This document shows positions 1 to 7,711 of a stretch of DNA of 19,308 nucleotides, in pieces (the stretch's first letter is position 1; every line of letters begins with the position of its first letter). The stretch is from contig CAJTSN010000031.1 of the NCBI GenBank assembly GCA_910578745.1, positions 1 through 19,308 on the forward strand, read 5' to 3'. The position numbers and the translations under genes were made by a program. Below the pieces are notes generated by a model. That model ran no database searches. It was not told the DNA's origin and saw only the letters and a program-made list of their open reading frames with translations. Origin of the DNA: an uncultured Bacilli bacterium (GTDB taxonomy: Bacteria > Bacillota_I > Bacilli_A > RF39 > UBA660).

Positions 1-1
1 T

Positions 2-625
2 GCGAGCGGTTTAACGGCAGGGAAGTTATTAAAAGGACAAACTGTATTAGGGATTACAGGAACAGGGACAACAGGGGTTGATACAAGTGATGCAACCGCA
101 ACCGCAGCAGATATTTCAAGTGGAAAAACAGCCTATGTAAATGGAAGTAAGATAACAGGAACGGGAATTAAGGGAAAAACATATGAATTTTCAAGGAAAA
201 AAATGACTGTAGAAGCATCTTATACAACGTTTAAAAATGGAGAATGGAAGTATTTTGCTTCAGTAAATCAATCGGCAAGATTCTATTTTGACTTAGGATT
301 TACTCCAAAAAAGATGATTAGTTGTAATGTTATTTTAACAGGAAATTTTTATACAGATAAGGAAAATCGATGGGATGCTGACTTTGCTTATAATTATAGT
401 GGAAATAGAATATGGTACACTACAACGTTACCTAACGATGTCTATATGTCAAACAGTAATTCTACTACAGCGTATAGAGATACATATACAAGTTGTACTG
501 TAGAAGGCAGTAAATTATATTTCAATGTTTCTGTTGATAAAGAAGGTGATGCTGGAGGGAATATGTCTCATTTACAGACACGTGCAGATGAATTCTATTT
601 GAGTGGAGTCTTAGCTTATGAATAG
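2..625 (+). CDS. 3' end of a repeat-containing surface or tail-fibre-like protein (partial, 5' end outside window)
   Basis: The reading frame is open from base 2, so the gene begins upstream of the window and the ATG at 203 is probably an internal Met, not the start. About 207 residues are visible. The first 60 hold two diverged copies of a short Gly/Thr-rich unit: one ends LLKGQTVLGITGTG, the next is ATAADISSGKTAYVNGSKIT followed by GTG. I recall this kind of unit from Firmicute phage tail-fibre and surface proteins; that is family memory, not a search result. The remaining ~140 residues are rich in Tyr, Asn, Ser and Thr with alternating hydrophobic residues, as in a beta-sandwich tip domain, and show no membrane segment or LPXTG anchor at the C-terminus. 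It is followed directly by a terminator. It could be a prophage tail protein, a pilin-like tip protein or an adhesin; function is not established. Confidence 0.75.
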   Translation, partial: ASGLTAGKLLKGQTVLGITGTGTTGVDTSDATATAADISSGKTAYVNGSKITGTGIKGKTYEFSRKKMTVEASYTTFKNGEWKYFASVNQSARFYFDLGFTPKKMISCNVILTGNFYTDKENRWDADFAYNYSGNRIWYTTTLPNDVYMSNSNSTTAYRDTYTSCTVEGSKLYFNVSVDKEGDAGGNMSHLQTRADEFYLSGVLAYE

Positions 626-627
626 AG

Positions 628-653
628 AAAGTGATGAGAAGTCACTTTTTTTT
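628..653 (+). terminator. Rho-independent terminator of the partial surface gene
   Basis: A 7-base stem (aaagtga at 628-634 pairing with tcacttt at 642-648) with a 7-base loop runs straight into an uninterrupted T tract to 653. It begins two bases after the stop codon of the upstream gene. Confidence 0.8.
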
Positions 654-694
654 GATGTATGACAGAAAAAAAGAGTAAAATTTTTTGTAAAGAG

Positions 695-738
695 TTTTTG
701 ATATAATTACTACATGATAAAAATGCGATATGTAGTAA
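695..738 (+). promoter_or_regulatory. Extended -10 promoter element followed by a 9-bp inverted repeat
   Basis: TGATATAAT at 699-707 is an extended -10 element, and the 13 bases ending in it recur identically at 1307-1319 in the operon promoter. No good -35 is seen at the right distance. The perfect inverted repeat ttactacat (707-715) and atgtagtaa (730-738) lies across the expected transcription start and reaches the ATG at 738. It could be an operator or a 5' hairpin for the decayed gene downstream. Confidence 0.4.
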
Positions 739-1217
739 TGAATAGAAATCTAAGAAGAAAATTAAGAAAAGAGAAAAACTCAACTTGAGGAATTTAAAAA
801 TTCCATTGTAGTATTGAAGAAATAGCCAAACAATAGGAAGATAGTGATTATACGGTAGGTTCTAGACATAAGGGTATGATGGAATGACTACAGAAAATTT
901 AGTAGATGTTGATGTTGAAACTTTAGGTGGGGGGAATATAGATTTGTTAAAGAAAGTTATTGACACACTGCAAGCAAGAGTGGATGGGGAGAGTCTAAAT
1001 GATGACCATTGGGTAGTTTCTCGTTAGATAAGTTAGTAATGATTTCTTATATAAGCGGAGGTTCTTTTGGAGTATGCTTCGTTGAAAATGATGGGAATCT
1101 CTCTTGAAGCAGAAATGTATGGGATACAGAGGTAGGAAAACGGATATGCTTTATTCAAACTCAAAAATTACAAGAGAAGATGGAACTTTAAATTCCTCAT
1201 ACACCGTTGGATTATAG
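738..1217 (+). pseudogene. Heavily decayed coding remnant, family unknown
   Basis: No frame stays open, but protein-like text runs through this stretch by changing frame. There is a 16-codon start MNRNLRRKLRKEKNST at 738 ending at a TGA (786). Then LEEFKNSIVVLKK in the next frame, then DYTVGSRHKGMME ending at 884. The longest piece is a 47-codon open segment 884-1027, including DLLKKVIDTLQARVDGESL. A frame starting at 1021 (SLDKLVMISYISGGSFGVCF) is interrupted by TGA at 1105-1107 and resumes as SRNVWDTEVGKR. A final frame 1152-1217 contains REDGTLNSSYTVGL. Codon choice within the pieces resembles the neighbours. I read this as one ancestral gene with several indels and a nonsense mutation, possibly of the same surface or phage-like class as the gene at 2-625. 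The family is not recognised. Confidence 0.5.
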
Positions 1218-1261
1218 AAAACCACACTTTATATGAAGTATCTATAAAAAAGATAAAAATT

Positions 1262-1289
1262 TTCCTTAGAAAAAATCTAAGGAATTTTT
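1262..1289 (+). terminator. Hairpin terminator upstream of the Tad operon
   Basis: A 9-bp stem ttccttaga (1262-1270) and tctaaggaa (1276-1284) with an aaaaa loop is followed by five Ts and preceded by an A tract, so it could act in both directions. It separates the decayed region from the pilus operon promoter. Confidence 0.75.
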
Positions 1290-1290
1290 A

Positions 1291-1319
1291 TTGTTTCTAA
1301 ATTATATTTTTGATATAAT
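1291..1319 (+). promoter_or_regulatory. Promoter of the Tad-murC operon
   Basis: A TTGTTT -35 at 1291-1296 and a TATAAT -10 at 1314-1319 are separated by 17 bases, with the extended -10 TG at 1311-1312. The first gene starts 27 bases downstream of the -10. No terminator was seen in the plus strand from here to 9022, which is why the following genes are read as one operon. Confidence 0.8.
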
Positions 1320-1345
1320 AGGTAATAGATAGGAAGCTAGATGAT

Positions 1346-1687
1346 ATGAGAAATAATAAGGGACAAGCGTTAGTGGAGTTTATTTTGATTTTGCCCATTC
1401 TTTTATTTGTAGTAATGGCTTTTATAGATGTAGCTACGATACAACTTTCCAAATATAAGTTAGAAGATCACTTGGATCAAGTTGTTCGTTTATATGAAGA
1501 AGGGAAAATTGAACAAGTAAATCAATATGGCGAAAACAAAAAAATTATAGTTCGTATAGAAGAAAATCAAGAATATGCAACGATTACAGTTTCGATGCAT
1601 CAAACCATTCATACACCAATCCTTAAACAGAAACTAGGAAACAACTATAAGATTGAAACAGAAAGAATGGTATATCTTTATGAATAA
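1346..1687 (+). CDS. tadE: TadE-like pseudopilin
   Basis: This 113-residue protein opens with MRNNKGQALVEF and a long hydrophobic helix (about residues 8-30), the class III prepilin-type leader of TadE/TadF minor pilins. Cleavage by a prepilin peptidase would fall after Gly6, giving a mature protein with the conserved Glu at position +5 (Glu11). The remaining ~80 residues form a mixed alpha/beta periplasm-side domain with no cysteines. In Tad systems TadE is a minor pseudopilin needed for fibre assembly. The gene is first in the operon, 27 bases after the -10, and overlaps the next gene by 8 bases. It is unlikely to be the major Flp pilin, which is usually 50-70 residues and ends soon after the helix. 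Confidence 0.8.
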   Translation: MRNNKGQALVEFILILPILLFVVMAFIDVATIQLSKYKLEDHLDQVVRLYEEGKIEQVNQYGENKKIIVRIEENQEYATITVSMHQTIHTPILKQKLGNNYKIETERMVYLYE

Positions 1688-2030
1688 CAAAGGACAAACC
1701 TTAGTTGCTTTTCTTTTATTACTTCCTTTCTTGTTTCTCGTTATTGCTTTTTTATTAGATTTTGGTTTTCTTAGTATTCAAAAAAGAAGAATAACCAATG
1801 CGGCTCATGATGCACTTATCTATGCAAGTAAAAATAAAAATAGTGACACTTTGGAAGAAGAAGTGACAAACCTTTTAAATAAAAATATAGATGGAATAAA
1901 TACTTTACAAACCATAAAAGAAAAAGAATATTTCGAAATACGTTTCACTATAGAATTAAAAGGACTCTTTAAAGGAATTTTAAAAAAACGTTATAACTAT
2001 ACCATAGAAAAAAGAATGAAATATCGTTAG
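1680..2030 (+). CDS. TadE/TadF-like pseudopilin lacking Glu+5
   Basis: The start is placed at ATG 1680, giving MNNKGQTLVAF, because this lines up exactly with the leader of the preceding paralogue. An ATG at 1653 in the same frame would add nine polar residues and bury the cleavage motif. The 116-residue product has one N-terminal hydrophobic helix (about 7-30) and a Lys/Glu-rich C-terminal domain. The start overlaps the end of the tadE-like gene (1680-1687), suggesting coupled translation. After the predicted cleavage Gly, position +5 is Ala, whereas the upstream paralogue has the usual Glu. In type IV pilins Glu5 matters for assembly, so this subunit may sit at a tip or act only in initiation; that is inference. 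Assignment as TadF rather than a second TadE is not secure. Confidence 0.75.
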   Translation: MNNKGQTLVAFLLLLPFLFLVIAFLLDFGFLSIQKRRITNAAHDALIYASKNKNSDTLEEEVTNLLNKNIDGINTLQTIKEKEYFEIRFTIELKGLFKGILKKRYNYTIEKRMKYR

Positions 2031-2044
2031 AAAGGGGAAAATAT

Positions 2045-2803
2045 ATGGCTCTTAGACAAGCAAAAATTGTAACCATTACATCTGTAAAAGGAGGAAGTGG
2101 GAAAACGACTTTAGCGTTATCTTTAGCTGGCGAGCTTTCTCTTCAAAAAAAGAGTGTTCTTCTTCTTGACTTAGATTTATATGAAAGCGCTTTAGCCATG
2201 CATACAGGCTCAGATGCAGATAGAAACTTATTTACATTAATTGATGATCTTAAAAACAATCGCTATACTTCTGAGGTAGATTATGTGAGTAAATATGATG
2301 AATACATTTCTGTTTTACCAGCTCCAAAAGACCCACGACTTGCAAGCAAAATAACAAACAAATATATTCAAATTGTCTTGTCTAAACTAAAGACAAGATA
2401 TGATTTCATCATTATTGATACAAATCATACAATGGATAGTATTAATCTTATGGTACTTGATAATAGTGATGAAATATTTTATGTGATTGAAAAAGATCCC
2501 ATTCAAATAAAAAATATGAAAACAATCGTCTCTATCTTTGGTGATATTGAAAAAGAGAATTACCACATTGTATTAAATGAAGCGACGAGGAAAACGAAAG
2601 GCCCTCTTACAAACTATGATGTAAAACATATGCTTGCAAAAGAAATTGAATATGTTCTTCCTTCCTCTTTTACAGTGAAAAATATAGATGAATATGTCTT
2701 AAATGGGAAAATTATGATTTTAGATGCGAAAATTAGAACGCGCTTTAAAAAGGAAATTTTAGTGATTAATAAAATGGTAAATTTCCTTTTAATAGAAGAG
2801 TAG
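2045..2803 (+). CDS. tadZ: TadZ/CpaE-like MinD/ParA-family ATPase
   Basis: This 252-residue cytoplasmic protein is a P-loop ATPase of the MinD/ParA (SIMIBI) class. The deviant Walker A KGGSGKTT is at residues 15-22 with its signature Lys15. A LLLDLDLYESAL switch segment is at about 39-50, and the Walker B-like DFIIIDTNHTMD is at 120-131. Position just upstream of tadA identifies it as the TadZ/CpaE factor that positions or organises the pilus machine. Many TadZ proteins carry an N-terminal receiver-like domain; here the ATPase fold starts at once, so that domain is absent. A strong RBS (aaaggggaaa, from 2031) precedes the ATG, and the gene ends 10 bases before tadA. Confidence 0.85.
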   Translation: MALRQAKIVTITSVKGGSGKTTLALSLAGELSLQKKSVLLLDLDLYESALAMHTGSDADRNLFTLIDDLKNNRYTSEVDYVSKYDEYISVLPAPKDPRLASKITNKYIQIVLSKLKTRYDFIIIDTNHTMDSINLMVLDNSDEIFYVIEKDPIQIKNMKTIVSIFGDIEKENYHIVLNEATRKTKGPLTNYDVKHMLAKEIEYVLPSSFTVKNIDEYVLNGKIMILDAKIRTRFKKEILVINKMVNFLLIEE

Positions 2804-2813
2804 AAGGTGTGCT

Positions 2814-4136
2814 ATGGCAAGAAAGTTGACTGAAGAATTTGAAATTAAATTAGATACGTCGGAGATTAGTGATGTAAAAGATTATGAAGCATTTACCAAT
2901 AAAGTATTATTAGATGAACTTAGAAGTAAGATTATTCAAAATTTGATTGATCACGATATACATGTAGAAGAAAATATGAATGAATTTGTTAAAAAACAAA
3001 TTGATTTTACAATTGAAGGTTATGATTTATCGGATACGGAAAGAACTTATTTATATAACTTGATTGATAATGAAATTCATGGATATGGCCCTATCTCTGA
3101 ACTTTTAAAAGACCCTGATATTACAGAAATTATGGTAAATGATACTGATGAAATTTATATTGAATTAAATGGACGTGTCGTAAAAGATGATTCTGTTTCC
3201 TTTATTAATCATGATCATATCATTCGAACAATTCAACGTATGATACAACCACTTGGAAGAACAATAGATACAGCAACCCCTATGGTAGACGCTAGATTAA
3301 TAGATGGTTCTAGACTTAACGCAGTCATTCCACCGCTTTCTCTACGAGGCCCTGTTTTAACGATTCGTAAATTTAAACCAGAACTAGCGAATATTGATGA
3401 TTTTTTAAGAAATGGAACACTCACTCCTTATATGGCTCGTTTTTTAGAAGCTTGTGTGCAAGCCAAATTGAATATCATTATTTGTGGAGGAACGGGCGGA
3501 GGAAAAACGACACTTTTAAACGTTTTATCTTCTTTTATTGGAAAGGAAGAACGTATCATTACCATTGAAGATGCGGCTGAATTAAAATTAGAACAAGAAC
3601 ATGTCATTTCTTTAGAAACTCGTCTTACGAATTATGAAGGTCAAGGAGAAATCACCGTTCGGGATTTAGTCATCAATTCTCTTCGTATGCGACCAGATCG
3701 TATTATTGTAGGAGAGGTTCGTGGAAAAGAAGCTTTTGATATGTTGCAGGCTATGAATACAGGACATAATGGTTCTATAACAACCATGCATGCCAATAGT
3801 CCAGTAGACGCTTTAAATCGACTAGAAACCATGATCTTAATGGCTGGAATGGAAATTCCTGTGAAAGCTCTACGTGAATATATTGAAAATGCAATTGATA
3901 TTGTGGTCCAAATCCAAAGACTTGCCGATGGAAAACGAAAAATTACTTCAATATCTGAAGTGGTTGGCTTTAAAGAGGAAATGATTGAACTTAGAGAGGT
4001 TTTCTCTTTTAGACAAAAAGGTTTGACGGATAAAGGGGAAGTCATTGGAGAATTCGTTATGGCTAGACGAGTGCCTTCGGTGTATAAAAAAATATGTGAA
4101 AGAGGTATTGATTCTTTAATTGATATTTATGGATAG
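2814..4136 (+). CDS. tadA: TadA/CpaF-type secretion and pilus assembly ATPase
   Basis: This is the hexameric motor ATPase (T2SS-E superfamily, CpaF/TadA branch) that drives assembly and possibly retraction of Tad pili from the cytoplasmic side. The 440-residue length is typical. The N-terminal ~110 residues form the helical and alpha/beta N domain ending at PDITEIMVND (101-110). The motor domain has Walker A GGTGGGKTT (225-233), the Asp box IITIEDAAEL (248-257), Walker B RPDRIIVGEVRG (293-304) and the His box GSITTMHANSP (320-330). All key residues are intact, so it should be active. It lies between the TadZ-like and TadB-like genes, with aaggtg about 8 bases before its ATG as RBS. Confidence 0.95.
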   Translation: MARKLTEEFEIKLDTSEISDVKDYEAFTNKVLLDELRSKIIQNLIDHDIHVEENMNEFVKKQIDFTIEGYDLSDTERTYLYNLIDNEIHGYGPISELLKDPDITEIMVNDTDEIYIELNGRVVKDDSVSFINHDHIIRTIQRMIQPLGRTIDTATPMVDARLIDGSRLNAVIPPLSLRGPVLTIRKFKPELANIDDFLRNGTLTPYMARFLEACVQAKLNIIICGGTGGGKTTLLNVLSSFIGKEERIITIEDAAELKLEQEHVISLETRLTNYEGQGEITVRDLVINSLRMRPDRIIVGEVRGKEAFDMLQAMNTGHNGSITTMHANSPVDALNRLETMILMAGMEIPVKALREYIENAIDIVVQIQRLADGKRKITSISEVVGFKEEMIELREVFSFRQKGLTDKGEVIGEFVMARRVPSVYKKICERGIDSLIDIYG

Positions 4137-4147
4137 GGAGTGATAGA

Positions 4148-5665
4148 GTGAAAAATAGTCATTTTAGTTTGTATGAGAAATCTTTAACAAATGAAACAGT
4201 TACGATTACTTATAAACCGATAAACACGGTTTCAAGTTACTCCTATAAAATTTATAAAGATGGTGCCTTATTTGATGAAGTGAAAGTGGCAAATTCTAAG
4301 ACATCGACTATTTTATTAGAGGAATCCGGCGATTATTCTATTCAAGTGTCACTACATTTTAAAGATGGAACGGAAAAAAAGGAAGAAAGTGGACATTATC
4401 TTTTAGATGTTGATTCGCCTTATATTTTAGAAAAAGATTCCTACATTCCTATTTCTTCTTTAAAAAAAGGAGAAGCTTTTGATATTGCCACTTTAAAAAA
4501 ATATGTCACTGTTCGTGATAAACAAGATGGCGATTTATTTGCTTCTTTATCTTGTGATTTAGATTCGATTGATTTTACACAGTTAGGAGTACAGAAACTC
4601 ACTTGTACAGTGACCGATAAAGCAGGGAATGTGGGAGAAAAAGAATTATTACTTCGCATTGAGAAAAATAGAGAGATGGAACTGAACATCATGCTCGGTA
4701 TTCTTGCCTGTTTTCTTCTTTTCCTCTTCCTTTCTTATTTACGTTTTTATCGGAGCATTCGTATGGAAAAGAAATTCATTCCATATTCAATAGAACCGTT
4801 AAAAGATAAGAAAATATCCATTTTTGATCAATTTGCTGAACGAATATATCAACTCATTTTATTTATGAATAAAGCCTTTGATAAGTCCGTATTTCTTATA
4901 AAATATGCCAAAAAATATGAAAAATATATTCCTCTTTATAGTCACTTTCATCAAGAAATTGATTTTGTTTCTGCTAAAATTTTAGCTGGTTTTTCTCTCG
5001 TAATCGTATCCATAATTGGAAATCTACTTCATTATCATTTTGTGAGCTTCTATGAACTATTCATTCCTTTTTTGGTAGGCTTTTTCTTACCAGATATTCT
5101 ATATCTTATTCGTTATAGAATTTACCGAAATACGATTGAAAATGATTTACTGCAAGCCATCATTATTATGAATAATGCTTTTAAATCAGGAAGAAGTATT
5201 ACACAAGCTATTGAACTTGTAACAAAAGAATTAGAAGGACCTATTGGATTAGAATTTAAAAAGATGCATATGGAAATTTCTTTTGGACTTGGAATTGAAG
5301 AAGTATTTGAACGTTTTTCAAAACGGGTTCAATTAGAAGAAGTGACTTATTTAACCGCTTCACTATCTATTTTAAATAAGACGGGTGGAAACATTATAAA
5401 GGTGTTTTCCTCTATTGAAAAAACATTATTTAATAAGAAAAAGTTAAAGTTAGAACTTCGTTCTTTAACAGGAAGTTCAAAATTGATTGTCTACGTTTTA
5501 TTTGCCGTTCCTCTTTTATTTATTTTGTTTATTTCTCTAGTGTCCCCAGGTTATTTTTCTCCATTTTATACGACTGGAATTGGCTTTCTTTTATTATGTA
5601 TCATGCTTTTTATATATATTTTATATATATGGTTTGTATCCAAGATTATGAAGGTAAGGATGTGA
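4148..5665 (+). CDS. tadB: TadB-like platform protein with an N-terminal Ig-like extracellular domain
   Basis: The GTG at 4148 is the only usable start: in this frame a TGA lies at 4121-4123 and no ATG or TTG falls between. agggagtgat serves as RBS. The 505-residue protein is much longer than a usual TadB (~300). Residues 1-175 are soluble and beta-rich, and residues ~112-172 read as a DUF5011/bacterial Ig-like module (TVRDKQDGDL, then LGVQKLTCTVTDKAGN). A first membrane helix spans ~179-198, followed by a Lys/Arg-rich loop. A helical hairpin follows at ~275-298 and ~303-322, then the cytoplasmic T2SSF domain (~330-445, with NNAFKSGRSITQAIELV), then two C-terminal helices (~446-468 and ~474-497). 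The positive-inside rule puts the Ig-like part outside, yet there is no signal peptide. It is four bases upstream of tadC. Ends with TGA. Confidence 0.85.
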   Translation: MKNSHFSLYEKSLTNETVTITYKPINTVSSYSYKIYKDGALFDEVKVANSKTSTILLEESGDYSIQVSLHFKDGTEKKEESGHYLLDVDSPYILEKDSYIPISSLKKGEAFDIATLKKYVTVRDKQDGDLFASLSCDLDSIDFTQLGVQKLTCTVTDKAGNVGEKELLLRIEKNREMELNIMLGILACFLLFLFLSYLRFYRSIRMEKKFIPYSIEPLKDKKISIFDQFAERIYQLILFMNKAFDKSVFLIKYAKKYEKYIPLYSHFHQEIDFVSAKILAGFSLVIVSIIGNLLHYHFVSFYELFIPFLVGFFLPDILYLIRYRIYRNTIENDLLQAIIIMNNAFKSGRSITQAIELVTKELEGPIGLEFKKMHMEISFGLGIEEVFERFSKRVQLEEVTYLTASLSILNKTGGNIIKVFSSIEKTLFNKKKLKLELRSLTGSSKLIVYVLFAVPLLFILFISLVSPGYFSPFYTTGIGFLLLCIMLFIYILYIWFVSKIMKVRM

Positions 5666-5669
5666 TGGT

Positions 5670-6392
5670 ATGTCAGATGGAAAAATAACAACTATTTATC
5701 GAAAAAAAGACATTGAAAAGACAGAAGAAAAATTGCAAATGCTCGGTCTTTCTTTTAAGGAACCAAAGAAAGTTTCCTTTCTTTATAAAAATGCAATTAC
5801 TTATTTACATACAAGACTGTTTACGGCTATTTTTGTATTTTTATTTATCTTATACAAAGGAGGGGATATGAGCTATATTTTAGCGCCTATTCTAGCCATT
5901 CTTTCTTTTTATGTCTTTTCTCTTTTAACAATCGAACTTCCTATTCGTAAAAGAATTTTAAAACTTGATCATGAAGCCCTTCATTTCTTTGAAATTCTAA
6001 CACTTACTTTAGAATCCGAAAGAAATCTAGAACATGCTTTGGAAGTAGCTGTTTTTAATGTGGATTCTGAAATTGCAAAGGAATTTAAAAAAACACTTTT
6101 TGAAGTCAAATTTGGAAAATCTTTAATAGAGGCTTTAGAAGATATGAAAAAAAGAATTCCTTCTGAAACAATTAATAATATTATTTTAAATATTACGCAG
6201 ACAAATGTCTTTGGAAGTAGTATACTAGATACGATGTATAACCAAATTGATTTCTTAAGAGATAAGCAAATTTTACAGATTAAGGGACAAATTAATAAAA
6301 TCCCCAACAAAATAAGTATTATTTCTGTATTGTTTATTATCCCTCTTATTTTGATTTTGGTATTAGGACCAGTTGTAATTGGTTATTTATAG
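5670..6392 (+). CDS. tadC: TadC-like pilus platform protein
   Basis: This 240-residue inner-membrane protein has two helices at about 48-63 and 68-88, a central helical T2SSF domain (~100-210, with HFFEILTLTLESERNLEHAL and the internal repeat typical of GspF/TadB/TadC proteins) and a hydrophobic C-terminal helix (~215-238). It pairs with the TadB-like protein to form the membrane platform engaged by TadA. It is shorter than typical TadC (~290-320 residues) because the N-terminal section is compact. It follows tadB by four bases with a weak RBS (aaggatg), suggesting coupled translation. Confidence 0.88.
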   Translation: MSDGKITTIYRKKDIEKTEEKLQMLGLSFKEPKKVSFLYKNAITYLHTRLFTAIFVFLFILYKGGDMSYILAPILAILSFYVFSLLTIELPIRKRILKLDHEALHFFEILTLTLESERNLEHALEVAVFNVDSEIAKEFKKTLFEVKFGKSLIEALEDMKKRIPSETINNIILNITQTNVFGSSILDTMYNQIDFLRDKQILQIKGQINKIPNKISIISVLFIIPLILILVLGPVVIGYL

Positions 6393-6402
6393 GAGGTTTA
6401 TT

Positions 6403-7701
6403 ATGTATCATTTTATTGGAATTAAAGGCTCTGGTATGAGTGCACTCGCACAAATTATGAAGGAACTTGGTTATGAGGTACAAGGAAGTGATGTAGAGAA
6501 ACATTTTTTTACAGAGGAAGGTTTAATTGAAAAAAACATTCCTATCTTTCCTTATCAAAAAGAAAATATTCAAGAAAAAATGAAAATTATAAGAGGCGAA
6601 TCCATTCGAGAAGATCATCCAGAGGTCATAGAAGCTGAAGCAAAAAATTTAAAAATCTATTCCTATCATGAAATGGTTGGGAAACTGACGGAACGTTTTA
6701 AAACGGTTTGTGTAGCTGGGTGTCATGGAAAGACAACAACAACGGCAATGTTATCTCATATATTAAAAAATACGGTAGGGGCAAATTACCTCATTGGTGA
6801 TGGAACAGGTTTCGCTGCTTTAGAAAATACTTATTTTGTTTTAGAATCTTGTGAATATCGAAGACATTTCTTATCGTATAAGCCTTATTATGCCATTATT
6901 ACGAATATTGATTTGGATCATGTGGATTATTTCAAAAATATGGATGATGTGATTGATGCATATAGAGAATATGCGAATAAAGCAGAAAAACTGATTTTAG
7001 CTTGTGGAGATGATCCTTATACGCATTCTTTAGAAGTGACAAAACCGATTTTCTTTTATGGATTAGGGGAAGACAATGATATTCGAGCAATCAATGTTGA
7101 ATATAAAACGACAGGAATCAGCTTTGAAGTTGAGGTGGAGGGTAATTATTATGGTTGTTTTGATTTACCTATCTATGGAAAACATCAATTATTAGATGCT
7201 CTTTCTTGTATTGCGGTTTGTTTTTATGAAAGGTTAGAAGCGAAAGAAGTTCAAAAAATCTTTAAAACGTTTAAAGGTGCGAGGCGAAGGTTTACAGAAA
7301 CAATTGTAGGAGATTCTATAATTATTGATGATTATGCCCATCATCCAAATGAGGTGAGTGCCACGATTCATGCCGTAAAACAAAAGTATGAGGGGAAAAA
7401 AGTAATTACTATTTTTCAACCACATACTTTCTCAAGAACACAGGAATTTATGGAAGATTTTGCTCGGGTATTTGGTAAAGTAGATGAAGCCTACTTTTTA
7501 GAAATCCATCCTGCTCGTGAGAAACAAGAGGATTATCCAGATATTAAAAGTGAAAGTCTTGTAGAAAAACTTTCGAATGGGCATTTAATTACCATGGAAG
7601 AATCCGAAGTACTCTGTCAACACAAAGGAGCTGTCTTTGTATTTATGAGTCCAAATGATTTATCTGTATTCGAGAATAAATTGATAGAGCGATTAAAATA
7701 G
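6403..7701 (+). CDS. murC: UDP-N-acetylmuramate--L-alanine ligase
   Basis: MurC joins L-alanine to UDP-MurNAc using ATP, the first amino-acid step of peptidoglycan precursor synthesis in the cytoplasm. The start at 6403 is chosen because AGGAGG lies at 6391-6396, ideal spacing; an in-frame ATG at 6379 would overlap tadC and lack an RBS. The 432 residues show all three Mur domains. These are the Rossmann-like UDP-binding opening HFIGIKGSGMSALAQI with QGSD at 27-30, the ATP P-loop AGCHGKTTTTAML (105-117), the central LESCEYRRHFL and NIDLDHVDYF, and the C-terminal IIDDYAHHPNEV (307-318) and FQPHTFSR (338-345). The opening and the VQGSDVEKHFFT region are typical of Firmicute MurC rather than MurD/E/F. 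Its place directly behind tadC, 10 bases away and apparently co-transcribed, is unusual. Confidence 0.95.
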   Translation: MYHFIGIKGSGMSALAQIMKELGYEVQGSDVEKHFFTEEGLIEKNIPIFPYQKENIQEKMKIIRGESIREDHPEVIEAEAKNLKIYSYHEMVGKLTERFKTVCVAGCHGKTTTTAMLSHILKNTVGANYLIGDGTGFAALENTYFVLESCEYRRHFLSYKPYYAIITNIDLDHVDYFKNMDDVIDAYREYANKAEKLILACGDDPYTHSLEVTKPIFFYGLGEDNDIRAINVEYKTTGISFEVEVEGNYYGCFDLPIYGKHQLLDALSCIAVCFYERLEAKEVQKIFKTFKGARRRFTETIVGDSIIIDDYAHHPNEVSATIHAVKQKYEGKKVITIFQPHTFSRTQEFMEDFARVFGKVDEAYFLEIHPAREKQEDYPDIKSESLVEKLSNGHLITMEESEVLCQHKGAVFVFMSPNDLSVFENKLIERLK

Positions 7702-7711
7702 GAGGTGTTTT

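Noticed and set aside
738..1217. Genetic code 4 (TGA as Trp) to explain the broken reading frames
   Set aside because: Frames are also broken by indels and TAG/TAA, and TGA is used as the stop of the tadB-like gene just before tadC.
1653..1679. Upstream ATG for the second pseudopilin
   Set aside because: It adds nine polar residues before the prepilin-type leader and breaks the alignment with the paralogue; ATG 1680 is preferred.
3641..4045. Minus-strand ORF of 134 codons inside tadA
   Set aside because: It is antisense to the conserved Walker B and His-box region of tadA; no RBS or protein-like features.
6379..6402. Upstream ATG for murC
   Set aside because: It overlaps the end of tadC, has no RBS and adds residues before the conserved MurC opening; AGGAGG fits ATG 6403.
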